A stretch of DNA of 64,000 bases from UBA1413 sp964650525 (GCA_964650525.1 CAZYUA010000004.1:62001-126000), one strand, 5' to 3'; positions 9,956 through 18,572 are shown, numbered from the stretch's first letter. Numbers and translations: made by a program. The notes: generated from the letters alone by a model not told the origin.

Positions 9956-10609
9956 TCGTAAATTATTAGGTTAATGTTATGATATTCAATCACATGTTGC
10001 TTACTGATTTATTCTGCTTTTCATTACTGTGGAACTTACCTGCCTTCCGGCAGGAATGAGGCAGGCAGGGCAGACAGGCATTGGGAAGCATAACCATGTC
10101 CTTTTGTCGTAACTGATCGCCATGCTCGTATCAACCATTTTATTTTTATTTTATGCCCTATTATAAGACCTGTTGGTCATTAAATAAAGTGTACGATGAT
10201 AGGTCCAAAACGAACATGCCGGTTTGTGCCGGATGATGGTACCATCATAAAATTATCCTCTGTCCTGAACCGCTTGAAATGTTCTTTGCCTGCAGACTGC
10301 AACCGGAAAACAGCAATTCAGGGATACAAGTTACAGCTATAATTATTTTTTTCAAAAAAAAAGCAGGGGGCGATTCAAGTTTTCTGGTTTTTTTTCCGGA
10401 GCAGATTTAAGAAAAGTCCAATTTAGGAATCGGTAAGGCCTATAATGATTTTCTCGGTCAACTGTTCAAAGGGTAAATACAGATTTCTGCCAGTCAGGAA
10501 GCAGGCTGGACTGACTTTCAAGGATCTGACATACTTGAAACCAGGGAGAAGGGGGACTATGTCTGAATCGGGTATAGGCCAGGGCGGGCGTTGGCCAAAA
10601 TGGTCAGGC
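9956..10609. other. Intergenic region of about 650 bases
   Basis: No gene is supported here. The stretch is AT-rich with long A and T runs near 10341-10363 and 10391-10399. It contains one copy of a palindromic GC-rich repeat (10031-10083), described separately. It ends at the remnant of a transporter gene, so part of it may be decayed coding sequence. Confidence 0.5.
10031..10083. repeat. REP-like palindromic repeat, copy 1
   Basis: The core is an imperfect palindrome, CCTGCC-TTCC-GGCAGG, at 10039-10054, preceded by GGAAC and followed by GCAGGCAGGGCAGACAGGCA. The same set of words occurs in inverted orientation at 28625-28660 (TGCCTGCCCTGCCTGCC..GGCAGGTTCC). Both copies lie between genes, as expected for short dispersed palindromic elements. 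The repeat has not been matched to a named family. Confidence 0.5.
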
Positions 10610-11077
10610 TTATTTGGAGATGATCCAGGACGGCAGATCATGGAGATCGAACCCGAAAACGATGGATCCCCAGAAGTAGACCATCAGGGTGATAACGACG
10701 GCACCTGCCAAATTGATAACAAGTCCTGTTCGAGCCATCGTGGCTATGGTAATACGGCCGCTGCCGAAAATGATGGCGTTGGGGGGTGTGGCTACCGGAA
10801 GCATAAAAGCTATGGTCACCCACTCCCCCTTTTTGGGTCTGAAGCTGAAATAGAGAAGGGTCCAGATCATAGCATAAAGAATCAGGCTTACAGGAAGGGC
10901 AAAAATCAGCCATTTTGAAAAGGCAATTTCGGGTGCGTCGGGGAAGAAAATGACGAATATCCTGACAAATGAGAGGTTGGGGGGTGTACCCACGAGGGTT
11001 GCCATCATTCCGGATGGATCGAAGATGCCATTAATGTCAGCATTTTCCATTCGACAGTCGTAAGATTGTTTGACCAT
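10610..11077 (-). pseudogene. Remnant of SLC13/DASS-type sodium:anion symporter
   Basis: The minus-strand frame joins two pieces of a DASS transporter. The first carries the family loop MMATLVGTPPNLSFVRI followed by a transmembrane segment. After RPKKGEW the sequence jumps to the C-terminal signature FMLPVATPPNAIIFGSG and the last transmembrane helices, ending near residue 155. A complete DASS protein has roughly 450-600 residues. The N-terminal third and about 150-200 codons between the two signatures are missing, although the join is in frame. A functional carrier is therefore unlikely. The start at 11077 is simply the first ATG of the open frame. Confidence 0.8.
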
Positions 11078-11232
11078 CAGGGTTGTGGATTTTAGTGCAT
11101 TTTCTGCAGTTCCGGTAAAACAATCGTATTGTACGATTCTTCGCTGTTGCGGTCTTCCCTTATTCCGGAGAAGTTTGGTATAAGTTTTGCTTTACCCGGT
11201 GGTAATAGACCATTCATCTAATATTTACTGCG

Positions 11233-12807
11233 ATGAAAAAGACCATAGCCACATCGATCCTTGTGCTGCTGGCAGCAGCCTGGTCCCACCTGGGAGCGCA
11301 GGATTGGCCGGATGAATACCTGGGGTTGCCCGGTGACAATCTGAACCTGTATGCTACGATGAAATTGTTCCAGGAATCCCAAACCCTTGAGGATTTTGAG
11401 AAAGCCCTTAACGATGAAAATTCACGGATCAATAACCTGGACCTGAACAACGATAATTTGGTTGATTACATCATGGTGAACGATTTTGTCGACGGGAATG
11501 TGCACAACATTGTACTTCGGGTTGCCATGGACAGGAAAGAGACCCAGGATGTGGCGGTTTTCGTTGTGGAGCAGATGAACAATGGGGCGGTGCAGATACA
11601 GCTCATCGGGGATGAGGCTTTGTACGGCAGAAACTATATTGTTGAGCCCTATTACGATGATCAGTACGGAGAGACGCCCAATCCCGGGTATTCTGGCAAT
11701 GTCCGCAACGTGGAGGTGGTGAGGACCACAACCTATGAGGTTTCAGCCTGGCCTGTGGTGAGATTTCTGTTTATGCCGCGCTATGTTGCGTGGCATTCGG
11801 CGTGGTACTGGGGTTACCGGCCGTCTTACTGGAACCCGTGGAGACCTTATTACTGGCATTATTATTACGGATATCATTCCAGCTGGTACAATCACTATTA
11901 CAGTCATTACCGCCCCTGGCACTATCCGCGGTATTCCAGGTACAACGATTTTTACTGCATACGGATCCGTTCGCATTCGCCCCTCATCAATATCAATATT
12001 AACAAAGGGGTTTACAAGAACAGTTATTCCCGTCCCGAGTCACGGAGAGAAGGGGAAGCCTTATATGCCCGGGACTATTCCGGTCGTAACGGGGAGACCC
12101 GGAGACCATCAGCCATCCGCGACGGTCAGGGGAGATCTTCTTCCCGCAGTGCCGTGAACCCGGGTGTTGCAGCTTCGCGGCCGGCCGACGGACGAAGAAC
12201 GCAGGTCCAGTCGGGTTCCCGGACGGGAGATAGCCCTGTCATGAACCGGAATCAGGATGCATCCGTTTCGGGAAGGAGGAGTCAGGGCACGGTACAGGAG
12301 CCGGTGACGACCGGTCCGCGAACCAAAGCCGGGGTTGTTTCCGACAGGAGCACTTCAGATCCCGGGTCCTCCCGGCCGGCCACCATGCGGCGCACCACCA
12401 CCCCGGACAGGGAAAAGTCCGGAAGTGCTGCTTCTTCGGCCAGGAGTGCAGAAGGAGCTTCCCGGCCGGCCGCAAGCGGCACAGTAAGCAGCCGTTCCGG
12501 TAAAACAGCCGGTCAGGCGGCCAGTCCCGGCCGTTCTTCTTCTTCCGGCCGCAGCCGGGTGGAAAAGAGTCCTTCGGTAAACCATAAATCGGCTGAGGTG
12601 TCAAAGCCTTCGTCTACCGGGGCCAGCCGGCAAAGCAGCAAAGGTCCCTCCTCACGGGTGAGCTCCACTTCCCGGAGCAGTTCACCCGCTTCTTCCGGGA
12701 GGGTCTCCTCCTCATCTTCCTCTTCACACCGGAGCAGCAGTTCCGGCAACTCTTCCGGGAGAGGCAGCTCAGGCAATTCCGGATCTTCGCGGTCATCGCG
12801 CAGATAG
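11233..12807 (+). CDS. Exported protein with W/Y/H-rich middle and Ser/Arg-rich tail
   Basis: A 524-residue protein with a signal peptide (MKKTIATSILVLLAAA... cut near HLGAQ). Residues about 22-175 form a conserved-looking globular part (DWPDEYLGLPGDN, LNNDNLVDYIMV, VAVFVVEQM). Residues about 175-245 are extraordinarily rich in Trp, Tyr, His and Pro. From about 265 to the end the chain is low-complexity, dominated by Ser, Arg, Gly and Pro with many SSRS and SGR units, and so probably disordered and strongly basic. I recognise it as a Bacteroidota-type hypothetical but cannot name a family. An envelope role with binding to polyanions is only inferred from charge. A terminator-like hairpin follows at 12868. 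Confidence 0.75.
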   Translation: MKKTIATSILVLLAAAWSHLGAQDWPDEYLGLPGDNLNLYATMKLFQESQTLEDFEKALNDENSRINNLDLNNDNLVDYIMVNDFVDGNVHNIVLRVAMDRKETQDVAVFVVEQMNNGAVQIQLIGDEALYGRNYIVEPYYDDQYGETPNPGYSGNVRNVEVVRTTTYEVSAWPVVRFLFMPRYVAWHSAWYWGYRPSYWNPWRPYYWHYYYGYHSSWYNHYYSHYRPWHYPRYSRYNDFYCIRIRSHSPLINININKGVYKNSYSRPESRREGEALYARDYSGRNGETRRPSAIRDGQGRSSSRSAVNPGVAASRPADGRRTQVQSGSRTGDSPVMNRNQDASVSGRRSQGTVQEPVTTGPRTKAGVVSDRSTSDPGSSRPATMRRTTTPDREKSGSAASSARSAEGASRPAASGTVSSRSGKTAGQAASPGRSSSSGRSRVEKSPSVNHKSAEVSKPSSTGASRQSSKGPSSRVSSTSRSSSPASSGRVSSSSSSSHRSSSSGNSSGRGSSGNSGSSRSSRR

Positions 12808-12867
12808 TACCTGCATCCCCCACATCCTTAGATAACCGGTCAGGACCGGTGGCATGAAAAATCGGTT

Positions 12868-12898
12868 CCCCGCACCTCCCTGCGGGGAATCTTTGTTT
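12868..12898 (+). terminator. Hairpin terminator after the Ser/Arg-rich gene
   Basis: Stem CCCCGCA (12868-12874) pairs with TGCGGGG (12881-12887) around a six-base loop, CCTCCC. It is followed by AATCTTTGTTT. The T-run is interrupted, so termination may be partial. It lies 60 bases after the stop codon of the upstream gene. Confidence 0.55.
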
Positions 12899-12995
12899 AA
12901 GGCCTGTCAGGTTTCACGGCAGTCTACAGGCCAAAAAGCAGCCATCTTCCGGAAGATTAAACCGCCAAGCCCTTTCATGTCTGGCCCTGATTTGT

Positions 12996-13003
12996 TACTT
13001 TTG
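12996..13003 (+). promoter_or_regulatory. Putative Bacteroidota -7 element (TACTTTTG)
   Basis: TACTTTTG matches the TAnnTTTG -7 consensus of Bacteroidota sigma-ABfr promoters. It lies about 120 bases before the monooxygenase/alcohol dehydrogenase pair. A convincing -33 TTTG box is not clear, so the call rests on one element. The identical octamer precedes two other genes in the window. Confidence 0.4.
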
Positions 13004-13125
13004 AAAGCAGGAAAAATGCCCTGCTGTTTACAGGATAGATCCGGCTGTCAGGCGAAGCCTCATTCCGGATGTGATCATGACAGCCTTACCTCATAATGAC
13101 CAAAAGTGGCAACCAATTTAACACT

Positions 13126-13440
13126 ATGGATATGGTAGTTACCTGTGTACATGTGCATGTGAAAGAGGAGTTTGCCGAAGCGTTTGTTGTGGCGACAACG
13201 GCCAACCATCTGGAATCGGTGAAGGAACCCGGGAACCTTCGGTTTGATTTTCTCCGGCAGGCAGATGATCCCAACCGCTTCATGATTTATGAAGCGTATG
13301 AGTCGGAAGAAGCAGCGGCTGCCCACAAGTCAACTTCCCATTACCTGAAGTGGCGGGATAGAGTGGCCGGGTTTATGGCAGAACCGCGGAGAGGATTGAA
13401 ATTTTCGGTACTTCAACCAGCGACTCTGGCAGGATGGTAA
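13126..13440 (+). CDS. Antibiotic-biosynthesis-monooxygenase (ABM) fold protein, LsrG/YgiN-like
   Basis: About 104 residues with the dimeric alpha/beta ABM pattern: an N-terminal strand (MVVTCVHVHVKEEF), a helix with NHLESVKEPGNLRFDFLRQ, then FMIYEAYESEEAAAAHKST and a final HYLKWRD helix. The spacing and the H-x-x-S-x-x-E-x-G core match LsrG/YgiN-type quinol monooxygenases or related isomerases. An upstream in-frame ATG at 13096 would add ten residues; the start used here fits the family's usual N-terminus. Its end overlaps the start of the alcohol dehydrogenase by 7 bases, so the two are probably co-translated. It could act on a small quinone, aldehyde or keto compound. The substrate is unknown. 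Confidence 0.75.
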   Translation: MDMVVTCVHVHVKEEFAEAFVVATTANHLESVKEPGNLRFDFLRQADDPNRFMIYEAYESEEAAAAHKSTSHYLKWRDRVAGFMAEPRRGLKFSVLQPATLAGW

Positions 13441-14609
13441 AGCCTTTCCATTTTGCCCGGTTACCGGAAATCCTCTTCGGTCCGGGAAAAATATCGGAAT
13501 TGCCCGCGATAATCCGTAAATTCGGAAAGACGATCATTCTGGTAACGGGCAGGCAGTCGTTTATCCATTCTGATGCCGGAAACTCCCTGTTGGAGCAATT
13601 GGATAAATCGGGGATGGATTTCCGGCAGGTCATCATTGCCGGAGAGCCATCGCCGCGGATGATTGATGAAGCAGTGAGCAGATTCCGGGGACAAACGGTC
13701 CATGCAGTTGTTGCCATTGGTGGAGGCAGTACCCTCGATGCCGGGAAAGCCATCTCAGCCATGCTGACCTGCACGGAGCCGGTGCGCGATTTTCTGGAAG
13801 GTATCGGTACCCGGGAGCACCCGGGAACAAAAATTCCTTTTATCGGGGTGCCGACAACCTCAGGAACAGGCAGCGAAGCGACAAAAAATGCCGTCCTTTC
13901 CGAAACCGGGGAACATGGTTTCAAACGGTCGCTCCGACATGAGAACTTTGTTCCCGATGTAGCCCTTGTGGATCCTCTGCTGACCACCGGATGCCCTGCT
14001 GCCATCACGGCGGCAAGCGGTATGGACTGTTTTACCCAGCTTACGGAGGCCTACCTGTCAACCCGGGCAACTCCATATACCGATGCGCTGGCGATGGAAG
14101 GACTTAAAGCCATAAAGCTATCGCTGAGGCAAAGTGTCGTCGATGGCACCGATAGCAAGGCCAGAACAGGAATGTCTTTTGCCGCCCTGACCTCGGGAAT
14201 CTGCCTGGCTAACGCAGGTCTCGGGGCGGTCCATGGATTTGCCTCCTCCATGGGGGGACTCTGTGACATACCGCACGGCGTGATCTGCGGTACCCTGATG
14301 GCAAAAGCCAACGAGTTAAATGTCAGAAAATTGATAAAGCACCCAGACCATAACCACGGTTTGTACAAGTATGGAGTGCTGGGAAAACTCTTCCTGGAGA
14401 AGGAAGGTAAATCTGAAGCCTGGTATGCAACGGGTTTTGTCGGATTTCTCCATGAACTGACGGCTACCCTGCAACTGCCGGGACTGAAATCCTGCGGTAT
14501 CCGGGAAGAGGACCTCCGAAAAATCAGCTCCGCCACGGAACTCAAAAACAACCCGGTAATACTTTCTGAAGAGGATCTGTTGGAAATTGTAACCAGCCGG
14601 TTTGTTTGA
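13434..14609 (+). CDS. Iron-containing-type (group III) alcohol dehydrogenase
   Basis: A 391-residue protein with the group III dehydrogenase layout. The dinucleotide-binding part holds IGGGSTLDAGKAIS (about 95-108) and a TSGTGSEAT loop (142-150). The metal region includes D198 (GMDCFTQ), H267 (AVHGFASS) and H281 (IPHGVICG). The fourth usual ligand, His four residues after the Asp, is Gln202 here, as in some maleylacetate-reductase-like relatives. That makes metal content and substrate uncertain. The reaction is expected to be NAD(P)-dependent aldehyde/alcohol or keto reduction in the cytoplasm. It overlaps the ABM-fold gene by 7 bases, suggesting a two-step pathway. FucO-type lactaldehyde reductase would suit a fucose user, but the ligand change argues against a simple FucO call. 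Confidence 0.85.
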   Translation: MVKPFHFARLPEILFGPGKISELPAIIRKFGKTIILVTGRQSFIHSDAGNSLLEQLDKSGMDFRQVIIAGEPSPRMIDEAVSRFRGQTVHAVVAIGGGSTLDAGKAISAMLTCTEPVRDFLEGIGTREHPGTKIPFIGVPTTSGTGSEATKNAVLSETGEHGFKRSLRHENFVPDVALVDPLLTTGCPAAITAASGMDCFTQLTEAYLSTRATPYTDALAMEGLKAIKLSLRQSVVDGTDSKARTGMSFAALTSGICLANAGLGAVHGFASSMGGLCDIPHGVICGTLMAKANELNVRKLIKHPDHNHGLYKYGVLGKLFLEKEGKSEAWYATGFVGFLHELTATLQLPGLKSCGIREEDLRKISSATELKNNPVILSEEDLLEIVTSRFV

Positions 14610-14707
14610 GCCTCGGGATGATGAGTGATGGGCAAGTTCCGGATGTTTGTATGATTAGATAATGCTGTAACTTTACCATTCCGGGGAAATCCTGACAGAT
14701 TTTGCGC

Positions 14708-14715
14708 TACTTTTG
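14708..14715 (+). promoter_or_regulatory. Putative Bacteroidota -7 element before rsgA
   Basis: TACTTTTG lies 24 bases before the ATG at 14740. Its position over the TTG at 14713 argues that translation of rsgA does not begin at that TTG. No clear -33 element was identified. Confidence 0.45.
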
Positions 14716-14739
14716 AAATTTCTTCACCGGTTCAGGATT

Positions 14740-15843
14740 ATGGAGAGTTTTGGGGATTTGAACATAAAGGCGGGAATTATGAGACCGGAAGATCTCGGAT
14801 ACTCTATGGAATGGGAAAGTTTCAGGAAAGCCTTTATCCCTGACGACTTTGTGTTAGGCAGGGTTGTTGCGGAACATAAAGAACGGTATATTGTCAGAAC
14901 ACCCGGTGAAGAGTATGAGGCTGAAATCACCGGGAATCTGCGTTTCACAGCCCGGGACAAGGAGGATTTTCCTGTTGTGGGCGACTGGGTTGCCCTGGTA
15001 CCCTGTGATCAGGAAAGAGCCATCATCCACAGGATATTGCCCCGGTTCTCCCTGCTGAAACGGAAGGGAGTTGGGGAAGCATCTGAAATTCAGCCTATTG
15101 CCGCCAATGTGGATACTGCTTTAATCATTCAGGCAGTCGACAGGGATTTTAATATCAACCGGATCGAAAGGTATCTTGCCATCTGTTTTTCAGCCAGAGT
15201 GAACCCGCTCATAGTACTCACCAAAACGGATTTGGTAAACCGTGTGCAATTAGAGGAGATGCTGGGTATGGTCAGGGCCAGGATTCCACAGGTTCCTGTT
15301 CTCTCGGTGAGCAATGAAACGCAAAACGGGTACTCGGAGCTGAAAGCCCTTCTTGAGAAAGGTAAGACCTATTGTATGCTGGGTTCTTCGGGTGCCGGAA
15401 AATCGACCTTGCTGAACAACCTTTCCGGGAGGCTGGTCATGAAAACTGAGGCGATCAGCATAAGCACAAACAAGGGGAAACATGTGACGACACACAGGGA
15501 ACTGGTGATCCTTGAAGAGGGTGCGATTTTTATTGATAATCCGGGGATGAGAGAAGTAGGAATTTCCAGTGATTCCGACGGACTGGAAGGTGCCTTCAGC
15601 AGGATAGTGGTGCTCTCCGGAAACTGCAGGTATAAAGACTGCACCCATACCAGTGAGGCAGGGTGTGGCGTTCTTCAGGCACTGGATTCCGGGGAGCTGG
15701 ATCGGTCTTCCTATGAGAATTATCTGAAAATGGAGAAAGAAAGGATCCATTTTGAAGAAACGGTTTTGGAGAAACGGAGACGGGAGAAGCTGTTCGGGAA
15801 AATGATCAGGAATTATAAAAAGGTGATGCAAGGCAGGGATTGA
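14740..15843 (+). CDS. rsgA: Ribosome small-subunit-dependent GTPase A
   Basis: A 367-residue circularly permuted GTPase that helps late 30S subunit assembly in the cytoplasm. An OB-fold region comes first, with VVGDWVALVP at about residue 77. The G motifs then appear in permuted order: G4 (VLTKTDLV, about 155-162), the P-loop G1 (GSSGAGKST, about 217-225) and G3 (DNPGMRE). The C-terminal zinc knuckle is CRYKDCTHTSEAGC (Cys-x4-Cys-x-His-x5-Cys). ATG 14740 was chosen because the earlier in-frame TTG at 14713 sits on the promoter element. ATG 14779 is another possibility. Length and motifs fit RsgA (YjeQ) fully. Confidence 0.95.
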   Translation: MESFGDLNIKAGIMRPEDLGYSMEWESFRKAFIPDDFVLGRVVAEHKERYIVRTPGEEYEAEITGNLRFTARDKEDFPVVGDWVALVPCDQERAIIHRILPRFSLLKRKGVGEASEIQPIAANVDTALIIQAVDRDFNINRIERYLAICFSARVNPLIVLTKTDLVNRVQLEEMLGMVRARIPQVPVLSVSNETQNGYSELKALLEKGKTYCMLGSSGAGKSTLLNNLSGRLVMKTEAISISTNKGKHVTTHRELVILEEGAIFIDNPGMREVGISSDSDGLEGAFSRIVVLSGNCRYKDCTHTSEAGCGVLQALDSGELDRSSYENYLKMEKERIHFEETVLEKRRREKLFGKMIRNYKKVMQGRD

Positions 15844-15847
15844 GAGA

Positions 15848-15890
15848 CTTTCAGTATCGCCGGGAGGGTTTTTGGGCGGATCGCTGAAAG
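15848..15890 (+). terminator. Stem-loop after rsgA, possible terminator
   Basis: CTTTCAG (15848-15854) pairs with CTGAAAG (15884-15890), and an inner CGCC (15858-15861) can pair with GGCG (15875-15878). It starts five bases after the rsgA stop. There is no T-run after the outer stem, so it is either a weak terminator or an mRNA 3'-end stabiliser. Confidence 0.4.
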
Positions 15891-15915
15891 ATTATGAGAT
15901 ACCAATTTTATGCAT

Positions 15916-15923
15916 TACTTTTG
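15916..15923 (+). promoter_or_regulatory. Putative Bacteroidota -7 element before the beta-helix gene
   Basis: TACTTTTG, the same octamer as at 12996 and 14708, lies about 150 bases before the beta-helix gene start, giving a long 5' untranslated region. Only the -7 element is clear. Confidence 0.4.
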
Positions 15924-16074
15924 AAAAGGGTGAACGTGTAAACTGCCGAAACAGGAGGGGAATATCAATGAAGGGAAGTGATGATCTGGCCAGCATCCGG
16001 GAATGAAAGCCGGGAGCAATAAGAAAGGATGTTTAATTGATAGGGAAAAGTTTAACTTTTGAAGGACTGATAAA

Positions 16075-17955
16075 ATGAAACGAAGAAAAATCATGAACCG
16101 GGTGCTCGACAAGGCAAAAAGCTGTCTGTTAATTTCAGGGTACTTACTTGCATTGTCTGCGTTTGTTAATGCCCAGCCATCGGGCGGACCTTATGGACCA
16201 CTGCAGCAGGATTATCCGCTGCCGAAAACTTCAGGGAAAATTTATTATGTAGCACCTGACGGAGAGGCGGCCTCTCAGGGCGACCAACTCAGCACCCCCA
16301 CGACAATCGAACAGGCGGTTACCCGTGTGGTTACCGGCGATGCCATAGTAATGCGCGGGGGAACTTACCGCACCGGAGATCTACAGTTCAACCAGGGCAT
16401 TACTATTCAGCCTTACGGAAATGAACAACCGGTGCTGAAAGGCACCCGGGTGGCGGCGGAGTGGACCAGGCTCAGGGGTAATCTCTGGAAGACCCCATGG
16501 AAAACCTTCTTTCGCGATTATCCCGATGATTGGTGGCGGCCCGACCGTTTCGGCATGTTGACCCCTCTCCACATTTTTAACAACGATATGGTCTTTGTCG
16601 ATGGCAAAATGCTTCATTCTGCCGCATGGGCGGGAGAAGTCGATGAGAACTCCTTCTACATTGACTATGTTGGCGGCTTTGTATACATCGGGACCAACCC
16701 CGAAAACCGGCTGGTGGAAATTACAGCCTTCAACCGGGGACTGCACAGGGTCATCATTGATGTCCACAACAAAAAGAACGACAGAAAGGGATTGATTCTG
16801 AAAGGCATCACCCTCACCCAATATGCCTTTTGCGCCCTTGACATTGAAGGAACCCCGCCCGAGGGACCTGCCGATCCTTCCACGTTCGGGAAAGATGTGG
16901 CAGGGTCGGTCATTGAGCATTGCACCTTTTCCTATTGCGGACGGGTGGGTGTCCATCTCAAGGGGGACAACTCCGTAATGCGCCATTGCAAGGTTCACGA
17001 CACCACAACCGAAGGTGTTTACCTGATGTCGTCGTCTGACTGCCTTCTGGAAAAGAATATGTTTTCACGGAACAATGTGGAGGACATACACGGCTACTAC
17101 CCGGCTGCGGTGAAGATTTTCAATCAGACCCACCGGGTAACCTGCCGCGACAACCTGGTCTATGACCTGCCCCTTTCCAACGGCATCTGGTATGATGTCG
17201 GAAATATCGACGGCCGCTTTATCAACAACTGGGTGACCGGCGTGGGCACCAACAGGGGGAAACCGGGAGACCCGGGAATCATGTGGCCTAACTACAATGG
17301 TTTCTTTTTTGAAATCTCCAAAGGAGCCATTTGTGCCGGCAATGTTTTTGAACATTGTGACCAGGGGATTTTTATCCTGAACAGCTCCAATGTGGAAGTG
17401 TACCAGAATACCTTTTTCAACAGTACGGTCTGTATAAGCCGCGATTTGCGGAGTGCCGCCGGCGACCATTTTGGCTGGCATCCTGCCACAGGCCCTGATG
17501 TGGATGAACGCTTTGGGCATGTGTTTATAAACAACCTGCTGGCCGGAGATGCCGGTTTCAGCAAGCCCCTGCTGGTTACAGCACAACATCAGGACCTGTG
17601 CCCCACTCTCACCGGGTCTCAGATGAAGCAGTTTGATTATAACGTATTTGTCAGAGACGGGAGCAACCGTTATCCGGTGCTGTTATCCTGGAGCCCCGCC
17701 TCTGTGGAAGGATGTACCCGTACCGTCAGCCATTTGGAGGAGATGAAATCGTTGTTCGAGGGTTCGTCCGTCCACAGCCGGGTCTTTGATACCTGCAACC
17801 TGCCCTTATTCCGGAGTGCCGAATTGGGCCATTATCATCTGAATCCTGCTTTTCCGGGAGCAGACACAGCAAGTACCCTTCCGGAGAGGGTCCGCAGGTT
17901 CCTGGATCTTCCGGAGAAATACAAACCTTATCCCGGGGCCTATCCGGTAAGATAA
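16075..17955 (+). CDS. Secreted right-handed parallel beta-helix protein
   Basis: A 626-residue protein. The signal peptide covers about the first 30-35 residues (LLALSAFVNAQ), with a second possible start at codon 7. The mature start (YYVAPDGEAASQGD...TIEQAV, then DAIVMRGGTYRTGDLQF) is the N-cap typical of polysaccharide-lyase-like and DUF1565-type beta-helices. Residues about 240-500 show repeated short strands with stacked Asn/Gly/Cys (VIEHCTFSYCGRVGVHLKG, DCLLEKNMFSRNN, FINNWVTGVG, CAGNVFEHCDQGIFIL, EVYQNTFFNST), the pattern of PbH1 repeats. It probably binds or cleaves an extracellular glycan, but no lyase or hydrolase active site could be assigned. It stands alone, upstream of the esterase/GH island. 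Confidence 0.85.
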   Translation: MKRRKIMNRVLDKAKSCLLISGYLLALSAFVNAQPSGGPYGPLQQDYPLPKTSGKIYYVAPDGEAASQGDQLSTPTTIEQAVTRVVTGDAIVMRGGTYRTGDLQFNQGITIQPYGNEQPVLKGTRVAAEWTRLRGNLWKTPWKTFFRDYPDDWWRPDRFGMLTPLHIFNNDMVFVDGKMLHSAAWAGEVDENSFYIDYVGGFVYIGTNPENRLVEITAFNRGLHRVIIDVHNKKNDRKGLILKGITLTQYAFCALDIEGTPPEGPADPSTFGKDVAGSVIEHCTFSYCGRVGVHLKGDNSVMRHCKVHDTTTEGVYLMSSSDCLLEKNMFSRNNVEDIHGYYPAAVKIFNQTHRVTCRDNLVYDLPLSNGIWYDVGNIDGRFINNWVTGVGTNRGKPGDPGIMWPNYNGFFFEISKGAICAGNVFEHCDQGIFILNSSNVEVYQNTFFNSTVCISRDLRSAAGDHFGWHPATGPDVDERFGHVFINNLLAGDAGFSKPLLVTAQHQDLCPTLTGSQMKQFDYNVFVRDGSNRYPVLLSWSPASVEGCTRTVSHLEEMKSLFEGSSVHSRVFDTCNLPLFRSAELGHYHLNPAFPGADTASTLPERVRRFLDLPEKYKPYPGAYPVR

Positions 17956-18005
17956 CCGGCACTTTCCAGGCAAAGCTTTCAGATGAAAAGATCAGAGCAG
18001 ACCCT

Positions 18006-18572
18006 TTAAGGCTGGTGGTAACGGATTACCTCTTCAGCCTTTTTTCTCGGGGTAGCCGCCGACATGCCATCCACGTTCTTGTCGGGGTTTCCGATCCGGA
18101 GAACTGTCACTGCCTTGTAGCCTTCCGGGATCTGGAACTTTTCCCTGTTGGTATGGATATTCCGGACGGGGCTTCCATAGATGCGGGCCCCCAGGCCAAG
18201 GCTGTGAGCAGCCACAAACATGCTCTCCGTGGCCAGACCGCAGTCGAAATCGGGCGTCGTGCCGTTTTCCCCCTCCACTCCGGAAACCACTATCAGCACA
18301 TTCCCGGGCACCACATTCGGGATAATCTCTTTCATGGTGGCTTCATCTTTGATGACTGTGAACATCCAGGGCTGGAGGTTTCTGGCACTCGGCGCCTTCA
18401 TCCCGCATTGCAGGATCAGATCGAGCTGCTGGGTAGTCACCGGCTCAGAACCATAGGCTCTTTCTGAATACCCCGAAAGTATCGCACCGGTTACACAAGT
18501 ACCGGGATCCTGCCCGTACAATCGGGTAATGGCCAAAAATAACGGCAACCAAAAGCATAATTTGATTCTCAT
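18006..18572 (-). CDS. Exported nitroreductase-family flavoprotein
   Basis: A 188-residue protein of the FMN-dependent nitroreductase fold. It has the PSARNLQPWMFTVI motif (about 58-71), which is the flavin phosphate/ring region, then LATESMFVAAHSLGLGARIYG and a C-terminal VLRIGNPDK strand. Before it sits a clear signal peptide (MRIKLCFWLPLFLAITRLYGQ). The family is normally cytoplasmic, so a periplasmic location would need exported or covalently held flavin. It is slightly short for the family. The reaction would be NAD(P)H- or quinol-linked reduction of an unknown acceptor. It points away from the YjbQ gene across a 379-base gap. Confidence 0.8.
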   Translation of the reverse strand: MRIKLCFWLPLFLAITRLYGQDPGTCVTGAILSGYSERAYGSEPVTTQQLDLILQCGMKAPSARNLQPWMFTVIKDEATMKEIIPNVVPGNVLIVVSGVEGENGTTPDFDCGLATESMFVAAHSLGLGARIYGSPVRNIHTNREKFQIPEGYKAVTVLRIGNPDKNVDGMSAATPRKKAEEVIRYHQP

